Part shown: positions 54,232-64,000 of the stretch, piece after piece | Layout: each line of letters starts with the position of its first letter | Position numbering within the stretch: the stretch's first letter is position 1 | DNA from: Pleurodeles waltl | Lineage: Eukaryota; Chordata; Amphibia; Caudata; Salamandridae | Reading direction: 5' to 3' | Assembly: GCF_031143425.1 (NCBI RefSeq) | Contig: NC_090444.1 | Coordinates: forward strand, 1,312,741,324 to 1,312,805,323 | Length of the DNA stretch: 64,000 bases | Made by a program: the position numbers and the translations under genes | Notes under the pieces: model-generated | What the model was told of the DNA's origin: nothing | Databases searched by the model: none | The model's input: only the letters and a program-made list of their open reading frames with translations

Positions 54232-55368
54232 ACTCACTCACTAATTTGGTAGCAAAGGAGGATGGTTATGTCTCAATTGGAGGGAAACATCTGATGATTA
54301 CGTCTCAATAGGAGGGAAACATCCTAGTTTTGATGGTTTTAGATCAATAGGAGAGAATTGAGAGATTTGGTTTTGCCAATGTTTGTTGAAATTTAGATTT
54401 TTGGAAATTTGGTTTTGCCAATGCTTGTTTAGATGCAATTTGTTTTTCCCAATGCTGTTTTGGATGAAATATGGTATGTTCCCAGTGTTACGAGTGATTG
54501 TTTGCATTTTGAGTAGGGTTTGCGCTTGCAGTGCTATGGCAAGTCACAGGTGAATTGCAATGTATGGAGTTTGCGTACTCCAATGTAGTTTATTAGGGAG
54601 TTTGCGTATTCCGAAGGATAAGTGTAGGGAAGTAGTCATACTTCAAGTGAATGTGGCATTCTGTGTTCAAAAAGTGCCCATGTGGTTGTTGATGTACGGA
54701 CCCTGCGTGGTTCTAAGACTCAAGAGTATTGTACAAGTGCATGAGAAGCTTGGCTTTTGTTATACAAGTGTATGTGACACTTGGCTGTTGTTGTAACTTG
54801 TCTGCTGTGTTTGGTCAATTGGGCGTGGTTGACAAATATTATTTCTACTGTGTGTTAAGGGAGTGTTAGTTTGACAGTACTTGTTGATTCCTGAGTTCTG
54901 GTATTAGTCAAAGGTGAAATTTGCCAGTCGAATTTTATAGTGCATGAGAGAATGCCATAAGTCAAAAGAGAAGCTGTCAGAGCTAAAGGGGCAGTCGAAA
55001 ATTCTGCAAAGCTTACAAAGTGATTGTGCCATTACCTGTAGTAAGCAGACAAGTTGATTTGTTGATTTTTCTTCAGTGCTTGCAATATTTTGCCTTTAGC
55101 TTTTGTGTGAATCGAGTTTCGAGAACAAGTCTGCAAGACTTTGCCAGCCTCTGTGTGTAAGTGTGACGTCTTTGGGTCAGCACTAGGATTGGTCAGTTGG
55201 TGAAAAGGAGCAGCAAACAGATTGGTGGACAACCATGAAGTGCTATTGGTCGAGAATAGCAAGCAAAAAGGATTTTGGGATTGATTTATTTCCTTTTTTT
55301 GAATTCAATTCATAGTTTTGAGTGAATTAAAGTTGAAAATTACATTTTTCAAAGCGTTAAAAAGTGTG
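54232..55368 (+). other. Retroviral leader
   Basis: About 1.1 kb between the LTR and gag with no supported frame. Short tandem copies of TCTCAATAGGAGGGAAACAT lie at 54,272-54,350, followed by repeated TTTGGTTTTGCCAATG words to 54,460. Packaging signals would be expected here but none can be identified by eye. Confidence 0.5.
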
Positions 55369-58200
55369 ATGAGAGGAGATGCTTTCATTCCAGTCATATT
55401 AAGAGAAATTACCGTGCCAGAAGATACACCCACATATATAGTAATTGAGAAGAAGGGTCCTTCAGCATGCATTTGGTAAAAAAATGTGGTGCAAAATTAC
55501 AGAGAAGGAAGGGAGCTTAGCCTTTCCTGCTCATGGAAGTTTTGATATGAGAATTTTAGAGGATTGGAGAAGAGTACTTTATGAATTAAAACCCCCTCCG
55601 AGACCAGCACAAATAAAAGCTTTACCTATTTGGAAGTTAGTGGCAAGACAACAAGAAAAATTACAATTTGAGAGACGAATGAAAAATCTGAGAAAACACT
55701 GCTAGAAGCAAGATGGGACAGTGAGAAGAAATTTTGGAGGACAGAAACCTTAAAAGGTACTGGAATGTATCCTGCAATTACACAAGAAAAATAGGACAGT
55801 GTTAGACCAAAGACACAGAAAAAGAATAAGGATCTTGAAGAAATTGAGTCAAAGTCAGATGAAGCTAAGAGATTGCTGACTTATGATAGTGACTCAGATA
55901 ATGATGAATTTATAACACAATTATTAAGAAATCGTCCCCCACCATATGTAGCACAGGAGGCAAGTCCAGGTACTAGTAGTAGTCCAAGTGCACCACTTCC
56001 AGTAGTGGTAACACAGAGCCAAGTATAGGTCGCAACTAATGTCCTGCAATTACAGTTACTCAGACTCCTATGATTCAGACTGTAGCTCAGCCTGTAGTTT
56101 ACTCTACAGTTCTGCACTGAGTATTACTGTACCGGTGATATCACAGATTTTCCAGAAACCAATTATGGTTCAGATGGAGTCTATACCTAGTTCAGTGACT
56201 CCTGTGCAATTTGTTAGTCAAGCCTAGGCAATGTCAAGGTGTACTCCAGTTCAAGGTATAAGTTCCTTAATACTTACTGGTCAGAGTTCTGGAGTAATTT
56301 TCTTGAGAAATCAGAAGGTTCCATCAAGCCCAGAAGTATTAACCGTTCCTGTCACAATTGGTACATTTGTTCCATTGCATACTCAGATTAATAATGAGAG
56401 CAATATACAGAATATTTTCAATTTAAATGCAGAAATGGGGAAACTCAGTGCTACTGCAAGAATTATGACTCCAATGAATCAGACTTTTGACAAAACAGGT
56501 CCGCTTATAGACTTAACTTGTTCCAGGGTTTTACAAAATTTTGAGTCGCCAAATTCAAGTCCAACACTAAATCCAAATGCGAATTCAATTTCAATGACAC
56601 CTGTTAGAATAATGGGTCCGCTATGTAATACTCTACAATGTCTGCCCAATGTGAATAATAATGTTTCTTTACAAGGTTTGACAGTTCAGCAGTAAACAGA
56701 TTGGTTGGAAAACATGAGTTGAGCATCAGCCACAAAAACAGTTGATGAAGGGGAAAGAACACTGAACCTTGGAAGATTAAAATTAAATAAAATGATTGAG
56801 GGTACACTTGAATTAAATAGAATTGACTGAATAATAAAGATGAGTTACGCTTCACAAACAGAGCAGGATTGGCACATCAGAAACTATCAGAATTTGCAGA
56901 GAAATATAAAGTGGATATTGAGGAATCTAAACCATTTAAGAGACGTTACAGATTAGAATTTGATTCAAAAGACATTGAGAACACAGAAAGAAGATTCATA
57001 TTAGAGAATTAATTCAAAGTATTCAAACATGGGGAGCATTAGATAAATGGGAAGGTAGATGGGTAAAGAAAAGAGAATAGAAGAAAAGAGTCTGCAAATT
57101 TGAACTCTACTGATACACAGCAGACAGGTATTCCAGTAAGGATATTGCAGTGAGAGAACTTACTGGAGGGAATTCTGTTCCTGTCCCTTGGAGCAGAAGT
57201 TATATTTTATCATTCACAATGATTACCCGAGATTGAGAGAGAAACCAGTGGAATGGTACTAGCAAACAGGTAGGTTTTTGAAACTCACAAAATGCCTGTG
57301 GGAGGATTTGAATATCTTGTTTGAAATAGTAGTCCCAGCTGATATATGGATTGAGCGTAAAAGGAGTGATGACTGGCGACAAGAGAACGTCCACGAGATC
57401 CAGTTACAGGTGCACCATCTCTTGAAGTAACTTTAAGCTTTTACAAAGTGATTTACTTTTTTAAAATGAGAATTCCCCCTAAAAATATTGATTGGCAGAG
57501 AATTGATAGGACAGCTCAGGAAGTTAAAGGAGTCAATACATGCATACTACGAAAGGTTGTTGCAGGCATTAATACACTACAGTGGTACAGAAATAATCGA
57601 GCCCAAAGACACGATCCATTTTGTGCCCAGATTTGTTGATGGATTGAGACCTGTCATTGGCCACATGATTAAGAGTCATTTGATTTGCTAGCAAGCAAAA
57701 CCAATTGATGAAGTATTACAGTTTGCTAAATATTGTAGTGATGGTATTGAAATGAAGCAGAAGAAATTGAAAGAAAGGCAATGGTGATGCAGAGTAGAGC
57801 AGCACAATCAGGGATGCAGGAAATTTCAAAGCAACAGGGAAACATACAAATGTTTCGGAGTCAGGGACTGACGAGAAGCAGAGGACATGGTTGTTTTGGA
57901 AATGGAAATGGAAATCATATAGGTATTGATTTAAATACTAATGTTAATTTAGGTGATATGCACACAATGAAGATTATGTTACCTTGTCACACTCGCAGGG
58001 GTGGTGGACATTGCAAACGGGAGTGTCCAATGATAGTACAGGAAGGTGTTGTGCAGATGAATGAACACAATCAATTTCCAAATTTGAGAGGGTGCAGACT
58101 TCGGAATCCTAATATAAATGTTAAGGATATGAATAATCAAATGCAGATTCCACAGAAAATGCAAATTCCCCAATAGCAGGTACAGGTGCCAAGTTTTCAG
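55369..58200 (+). pseudogene. Retroviral gag remnant
   Basis: An ATG at 55369 opens a frame that stops after about 36 codons; gag-like sequence then continues in other frames with numerous stops. A basic/Pro-rich matrix-like block lies at 55445-55705, a PPPY late-domain motif at 55936-55947, a Gln/Ser/Thr-rich linker at 56231-56695 and a capsid C-terminal-like segment (VPRFVDGLRP) at 57488-57691. A Cys/His segment near 57,980-58,030 (CHTRRGGGHCKREC) may be a damaged nucleocapsid zinc knuckle. Gag normally forms the virion shell; this copy cannot. Confidence 0.7.
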
Positions 58201-58251
58201 GCACCACAATAGCAAATGCAACAGCAGATGCAAATGATGCCTCAGCAGTAA

Positions 58252-58584
58252 ATGCAAATACCCCAAGCTCCAATGGCACAGCAGCGGATAGTGTTTCCTC
58301 AGCAGAACAAGAACATGGGTCTGAAAGTTAAGTCAAAACAGTTAATCATGCATGCAGCAGTACCCTCTATACAGGATGAATTGAGTGATGAAATTGTGAG
58401 TGAGAGTTCGCAAGAAGAAGAATGTGTGCTAGCAGCTTCAATGGAAGTGGATCCAAGTGGTCCTTATGTAACTGGAACTGTAATGGATCGTAATGTGACT
58501 TTCCTAGTTGACAAAGGAGCTAAACGCTCTACTGTCAGAACTGCAGAAGTTCCTAGTGTGCCACTTTCTGGGAAAACAGTTTAG
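58252..58584 (+). pseudogene. Retroviral protease remnant
   Basis: The frame of 110 codons contains VTGTVMDRNVTFLVDKGAKR. The FLVD-x-G-A arrangement marks the aspartic protease flap side, but the residue after the catalytic Asp is Lys rather than Thr/Ser. The frame stops at 58582-58584 before the second half of the domain, which continues nearby (LLGRDFL at about 58,697-58,717). Confidence 0.7.
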
Positions 58585-58885
58585 GTTGTAGGAGTAGCGA
58601 TTCAGCACCTGATAAATCTAATTACTGAGCTAATTCCTATTAAAATTGGTAATTTTGAAGGCATGCACAGATTCGTAGTCTGTGACTCAAGTCCAGTGTG
58701 CCTACTGGGAAGAGATTTTTTGTGCAAAATAAGATGTTTGATTGCTTGCACAAATTATGGAATTGCCATCCAAACAAATAGTGATGATGAGGAATCCTGT
58801 TTACCGGTTGGAAATTTTAATTTGATTAATGAAGAATTTCCACTGGTAACTCTTTATCCTGCTTTTACAGTATTGGACCTGCCAA

Positions 58886-59886
58886 TTGGATTTACGACTT
58901 GCAGTTATTTCGAAAGTTTGGGATCTTTCTGGAAAATACATTGGTTTAATTAAAGGAGTTGAACCAGTCAAAGTCACAGTGAAACATAATGCAGTTTCTC
59001 TGAAGGCTCCTCAATATCACATGGCACCAGATGTAATTGAAGGAGTAACTCCTTTAACTGCAGATTTTGGTAAACAAGGAGTTTTGGAAGAAGTGCTGAG
59101 CTACCCATGTAATTCACCTATTATGGGTTTGCGAAAACCAAGTCGGAAATTTCGTATTGTTAAGGATTTGAGAAAAATGAATTATATTGTGGTCAAATGT
59201 TGTCCAGTAGTACCCAATCCAGCAGTGATTCTGTTTCAAATTCCACGTGACACAGAATGGTTCACAGTAGTGGACTTTTCACAAGCATTTTTCTCAGTGC
59301 CTCTACATGAGGGTAGCCAGTTTCTTTTCTGTTTCAAATTCTGCAATCATGTGTATTCCTTGTGCAGGATTCCACAAAGCTTTTCAGAACCCAAGTCAGT
59401 ATTGAATCATGTGTTGAAAAAGAATTTGGAATTATTAGAAATGCCTTTGCAATCAACATTGGTTCAGTACATTGATGACTTATTGGTTGCTTCAAAGACA
59501 CTGGAACATGAAGACAAGATACTATTGCCTTATTGAATCATCTGCATAAAAATGGACATATATTGTTCCCAGAAGAATGACAGTACTGTCAGAAAGAAGT
59601 GAAATACGAAATAGAGAAAGGTGCAAGGGAGGTGTCCAGAGAAAGAGATATAGCTATTTTCCAAATTAATCCTCCTGTTACTCAAAGAGATGTCGGAATG
59701 TGTTTGGCAATGGTGAGTTGCTGCTGCCAATGGATTCCCAATTTTTCTGTTATTTCCAATCCCTTACAGAGATTGTCCCACAAAGACATTACTGATCCTA
59801 TTCAATTCAATGAAGCTTGTACGAAAGCTTTTACTGAATTAAGAGAGAGTCTGTGCAGAGCACCAGCTCTGGGAATGCCTGACTAG
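58886..59886 (+). pseudogene. Retroviral reverse transcriptase remnant
   Basis: Open from 58886 to 59536 with NSPIMGLRKPSRKFRIVKDL, motif A VDFSQAFFSVPLH and the catalytic LVQYIDDLLVAS. The palm is largely readable, and the connection region follows in a separate frame at 59599-59886 (VTQRDVGMCLAM, SNPLQRLSHK). The YIDD box and VPLH are of the class I retrovirus type. The stop near 59,535 and the frame change break the protein. Confidence 0.85.
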
Positions 59887-59920
59887 ATGATTTTTTTTTA
59901 CTGTTTTGTCATGAACGTAA

Positions 59921-60271
59921 TTGCTGTGCACATTCTGTTTGACGCAGGTACATGGTGGTGTACTTCGTCCTGTAGCATATTTTTTAGCTACCTTGAACTC
60001 CATGGCTGCAGCTTTACCCGGCTGCTCAAAAAATGTGGCTGCGATTGGTTTGAGCCTCTCTTTAAAATCAGATAGAGGAAGTCATTTCAATAACGAGGTG
60101 ATAAAATTAGTATGTTCAGTCTTGAACATTGAGAAGACGCTGCATTGCAGCCATCGACCTAAAGCTTCCGGAATAGTAGAACAAATGAATGGAACTTTGA
60201 AAGCTCGATTGGCAAAAAAGTGTGCATCCACTAATCTGAAATGGCCAGATGCTTCACCTTTTTGGTTCTAA
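59921..60271 (+). pseudogene. RNase H start fused to integrase core by deletion
   Basis: The frame begins with an RNase H segment (VHGGVLRPVAYFLATLNSM, PGCSKNVAAIGLSL) and passes directly into the integrase core at SDRGSHFNNEVIK and then GIVEQMNGTLKARL. The bulk of RNase H and the integrase zinc domain are absent, so an internal deletion with its join near 60,065 is inferred. It ends at a stop at 60269-60271. Confidence 0.75.
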
Positions 60272-60504
60272 TATGCATGCAAAGTACACCCGACAGAAAG
60301 ACTGGAGTCTCTCCCCTTGAAATCTTGATGGGCAGAGCAATGAGATTGTGAGCTGTTCCTGCAAATGCACTTGTAAATATAACAGATGACTTGTTGCTGG
60401 ATTACTGGAAGGGTCTAGCTGATGTGGTTCACTCTTTGTCTTACCAGGAGGAAGCAACAGCCGTGCTACCATCTCAAAATCAGTGTCTCTGAGCTGGAAA
60501 TTGG

Positions 60505-60903
60505 GTGGTAATCAAGAAGCACATGCGGAAGACTTGCTTGGGGCTTAAGTGGAAGGGTCCTTGCCAGATTATTCTGGTGACAACGACTGCTGTGAAGTGT
60601 GCTGGAGTTCAGAATTGGGTCCATATGCTGCTGAAAGCACCAGCAGAAGTAATACAGTCTCAAGAAGAGCAGGTGACTAAGACAGAGCAAGACACTGCAA
60701 GAGCAAAGAGAGTGCAAACTGGTGAAGATCCAAGTACTCCTCTGAGAGATGATATAGAGGAATATCCTAATACTCCTTTATCAGCAGAATCAAAAGCAGA
60801 TGTAGCAGGAGAGGCAAGTCTAAGGAGGACCCTCCCAGAAGCAGACAATTGGGAAAAAAGCAGATCTCATTCCTTGAAGAAGCCGAAAGTGGAGTTGAGT
60901 TGA
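60505..60903 (+). pseudogene. Integrase C-terminal region
   Basis: LGLKWKGPCQIILVTTTAVK resembles the C-terminal DNA-binding domain of gammaretroviral integrases (W-x-GP followed by a beta strand and TAVKV-like end). An acidic, Ser/Thr-rich tail without recognised function follows to the stop. Confidence 0.7.
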
Positions 60904-61525
60904 ATGAAAGTCATTCAGATTTGTACTCCTCCTGAAGTGGCTAATGGTGCAGGTGAAGCAAATCAAAGTTAAAGAAGTGAGTTTCAAATTCCTGCAGAAC
61001 CAAGAAGAATCATAAGTCCAGTTTTGTCATCACTGTCTAGAAAAGTTCCTGATGTACTGTTGAGAATAAACGAGTAAGCAGAAACAACAGAAGAACCAGA
61101 TCTGAGTGAAGGAGAAAAAAAGTGAAAATCGAAGATCAAAAATAAAAAGAGTTGCAAGTCGAAGATACACAGGACGAGTGGGCACACCTCGCAGCTGATG
61201 AATGGGAAGACAAGTTTGTGTTTTTTTTTGTTTTGACCATGAGTGCACCGTTCTACATTTTGGAACTTGAAGTTTTGAAATCACATTGCCAATTGAACAA
61301 GAGAGACATTATACACTGGAAGTAATAGTTAGTGATCAACAGATTATGATCTATCAAGAGACATTTGAAACTGATTTTGACAAAGCTGCTAAGCTGATTT
61401 TCAACTAGTTCTGGAGAATGTCTGAAAGATGCTGTAAATAATTGCAAACAAAACTGAAGATTATTTTTGATTTTTGTTTGGCTGCACAGTTAAATATATT
61501 TTTCTTTCACTTTCTGATTCTTCAC

Positions 61526-61527
61526 AG
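61526..61527 (+). promoter_or_regulatory. Probable env splice acceptor
   Basis: A pyrimidine-rich tract ends TTCTTCACAG|GTCATG, placing an AG four bases before the first env ATG at 61531. This is the layout expected for the subgenomic env message. Confidence 0.5.
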
Positions 61528-61530
61528 GTC

Positions 61531-62997
61531 ATGAATTCCAATCGCAATAGAAACAAGGGGTGTTGCAAGTGTACATTTGTTGGATTGGCAGTTGTATATG
61601 TGTTGATCAGTTTGTTGTTGATTGTAACTGTGAGTGTTTCTGATGGAGCTAAAACTAATTATACACCTTCTTCAGAGACTACTACAATTTCTAAATTAGA
61701 AACGTTTAATAAGGATGAGAAGTACTTACAGTTAGACAGCTCACAAGGAGATCTTACTTCTAATGTTTTCTATCACCTATTGCATGAATACATTGAGCAA
61801 TGGATGTGAGAGAATGTTATGCATGTACGCAAATTCCTTCATCAGTGCAAAAAGGAATTACATATCATACCTTACCACTAACAGATGGGATTAGTTGCAG
61901 TCTTCTATTAACAAGGCTTTATAATCAGAAATATATACAATATTTTTATTCAAATTATGAGTCAGCCTTTTCTTTTGTTCCAGTTAATCAATATTTGAGA
62001 AGTATTGCTAAAGCTAGGGACATTGACATTGTAGGAGGTTTCTTTGAACCTACACTAACATTTGACACTGCCTATGCCCATCGTAATAACTTACCATTTA
62101 CACTTTCACCATTTGAGAAAACTTTCCTAGATCTTACTGATGATAGAAGAAAATAATTAAGGAGAAGATAGAGAAGGATTTAGTGAAACGCACTTACAAG
62201 AATAACTGTGCATATAGTGTAACTAACACACATTAGACTATCAACATGTAGGAAAGCTTTGTATATACAGACCCCAATCCAGAACTAATTATAAGTTTGT
62301 GGGAACGAGTGAATACAGAAATGCATTTTTATTCAAGAATACATGTGACTTTATGCTGAATGGCCAAGATCCTGTGATTTCTGGTGTTTATTACACCTGT
62401 GGAAAAAATGCTTAGTATCGTCTCCCTAGGGGGTGGCATCTTAATTGCTACCTGGGAGTGGTTTTTCCTAAAAAAATCATCACGCTGACAACATAGACGA
62501 AAAACATGAGAACCTAAGACCAAGATCAAAAAGGGAAAGGTATTCGGAAATAATTCAAAAATATAATTGGAGTAATCATTCCTTCTGTGGGAGTTGTTCT
62601 CAATGACATGAAAATTAGAAAGCTGCCTACTATTGTGGATAGAATGCAAACAGATTTTTCTGGAGCAATTATATTGGTGGACACGTTCAATGGTTCTTCA
62701 GAACTGTCTTGCATTAGACATCCTTTTAGAAACAGAGTGTGTTGGATGCTCAAAGCAAAACATTGCTGCGATTTTATCCCTGATAAAAGTAAAGAAATTA
62801 GGGGTTTCATTAAGAATTTGATGGACCTAAATTCAGATCTAAAAGACCTGAAAGAACCAAGTGTGTGGGAAAATATAGGCAACATTTTTACTAAAGTGAA
62901 AAATTGGTTGGGAAACCTTGGTCATGGTGTTGTGGGAATGATACTGAAACCATTATTAATAGTGGTTGTATGTCGAATTTGCTTAATTGGATTTTAG
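61531..62997 (+). pseudogene. Retroviral envelope remnant
   Basis: The first part (61531-61809) has a basic Cys-containing start and an internal hydrophobic segment, like a long leader or signal-anchor. A second frame (to 62156) carries CYACTQIPSS, resembling the Cys-rich start of surface subunits in epsilon-like amphibian retroviruses. The surface subunit is short and broken. The frame at 62587-62997 has a transmembrane-subunit layout: a Cys motif with seven residues before a CC pair, a heptad-like stretch and a C-terminal hydrophobic anchor. Frames are interrupted between 62,157 and 62,586. No functional product is possible. Confidence 0.7.
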
Positions 62998-63226
62998 AAA
63001 TTGTATAGATTCATACAAAGACAATGGATGACAAATGAACAGAGGAGGGAAGAAATAAAAACGGAAAAGATGAGAAGCAAATACTTTCACGATTTGAGAA
63101 ATTCTGAAGAGTGGAATAACATAAAAAGTCTAATAGTAGATACACTAAACAAGCTAAGTTTTGAATTGCCTCACTAGTATTAATATATACTTTTGGGACC
63201 ACACATACAGTCATCAGAGGAGGCAT

Positions 63227-64000
63227 TGTTAGAGAGCAAACATTATTAATAAAAATGTGTCACCAAAACATATTGTGAAATAACTTGTGTTTAAAAGGCC
63301 TAACTGAAAAAAGGTGTGTTAGAAAAATAAACGTGCATTATATGAAATAGAAAGGTCTAATGAAAATGTATTTTGTTTAAGCATAATTACATGCACTGAA
63401 AAAGATGATTATTAATATGTACTAAAAGGTTAATGGTTTAAAAATATTACAAAATGTTTTATTCTTCATGCTTAGCACTAGTAAAAAAGCCTCATGTTTT
63501 AGTAATTTTCCAGAAACATGATATTTAAAAGATGTGCTAACTTTGCAAATAATATTTCTTCAAACATCCTATGTGACTTTCACAGTGGAAAATTCTGTCT
63601 TGCTCATGTTGCATATTTTGATTTTGCTCAAGTTAATACTTGCTACACTTAACTTTAGTCTTTGACAAGAAGCACATGTCATGTTTCTATGTAAAATAAA
63701 ATTACATTTTTGTACAGAAGCTGATGTCCAAAGACGAGAGAGGAGTGACAGCGTAAACGAATCCTAGATGAGAAGAACAGAGAAGAGATACATCTGAAGA
63801 TCAGATGATGTGTTATTGGCTGCAAACTAAACCACTTTATAATCTTGTCCAGTAGAAGCTAAGCTAGTAACCTTTGGGACTTTAAAATAAGCAATGCTTT
63901 AGATGATATAGGTTCAGTTCCATTTTGAGAGAGATTCTGTTTAGTTGTCCATTTACTGAGCTTCAAGATGCTGCTTAGTTCTTGCCTATGGTTCTAGCAG
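63227..64000 (+). repeat. 3' LTR, partial
   Basis: 774 bp matching 44305 to about 45095 apart from substitutions and the 32-bp gap. It is cut by the window edge. A purine-rich AGAGGAGGCAT lies just before it and would serve as polypurine tract. Confidence 0.9.

Larger units (their letters stand above)
44305..64000 (+). mobile_element. Class I (gamma/epsilon-like) endogenous retrovirus, interrupted, runs off window
   Basis: A sequence starting TGTTAGAGAGCAAA occurs at 44305 and again at 63227, similar to the window end, so these are LTRs. Between them on the plus strand lie, in order, gag, protease, RT, RNase H/integrase and env, all with stops or frame changes. The 5' LTR is split by the Harbinger element at 45465-53795. 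RT with YIDDLL, an integrase C-terminus of gammaretroviral type and a TM subunit with a CC motif point to class I. No protein is intact. Confidence 0.88.

Overview
The window looks like part of a very large, repeat-choked vertebrate genome, most probably a salamander (newt-like). The only host gene recognised is a trypsin-family serine protease on the minus strand. Its first four coding exons are spread over about 40 kb (43,949 down to 4,124), and the fifth exon lies beyond the left edge. The introns are about 3.8, 19.6, 15.8 and more than 4.1 kb, far larger than usual for a trypsin gene, and are filled with transposable elements. No mammalian-type Alu or L1 sequence was noticed. The GGCCCTCATTA-type transposon ends and the DIRS, Ty3, Harbinger and hAT mixture recall newt genomes; this is inference, not a database result.

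Layout, left to right. 1-4,123: intron 4 remainder, with a 160-bp hAT MITE and a cluster of inverted and direct repeats. 4,124-4,260: exon 4. 4,261-20,062: intron 3, with a LINE tail interrupted by a 548-bp MITE, a degenerate minisatellite, a 630-bp GC-rich Harbinger-type MITE and a 191-bp near-perfect hairpin MITE. 20,063-20,322: exon 3. 20,323-39,913: intron 2, with a complete but decayed Ty3-type LTR retrotransposon (21,587-27,217), a DIRS element (about 27,721-30,480), a second tyrosine-recombinase fragment, several MITEs and a LINE reverse-transcriptase fragment. 39,914-40,091: exon 2. 40,092-43,906: intron 1, with hAT and hairpin MITEs. 43,907-43,949: exon 1, with a TATA-like promoter just upstream.

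From 44,305 to the right edge lies a class I endogenous retrovirus on the plus strand, head-to-head with the protease gene. Its 5' LTR starts only about 355 bp upstream of the protease ATG and has been split by an 8.3-kb PIF/Harbinger transposon (45,465-53,795). The retroviral interior has recognisable but broken gag, protease, RT, RNase H/integrase and env, and the 3' LTR begins at 63,227 and runs off the window. The Harbinger element carries a transposase on the minus strand plus two different SANT/Myb-like genes on the plus strand and a low-complexity, minisatellite-rich 3' part.

Most notable points. The protease keeps the trypsin fold and the catalytic His and Asp, but has Ser where trypsins have the specificity Asp189 and Asp just before the activation site. 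This suggests a paralogue with altered activation and specificity. The Harbinger element appears to hold an extra SANT gene, and it sits inside a retroviral LTR next to the protease promoter.
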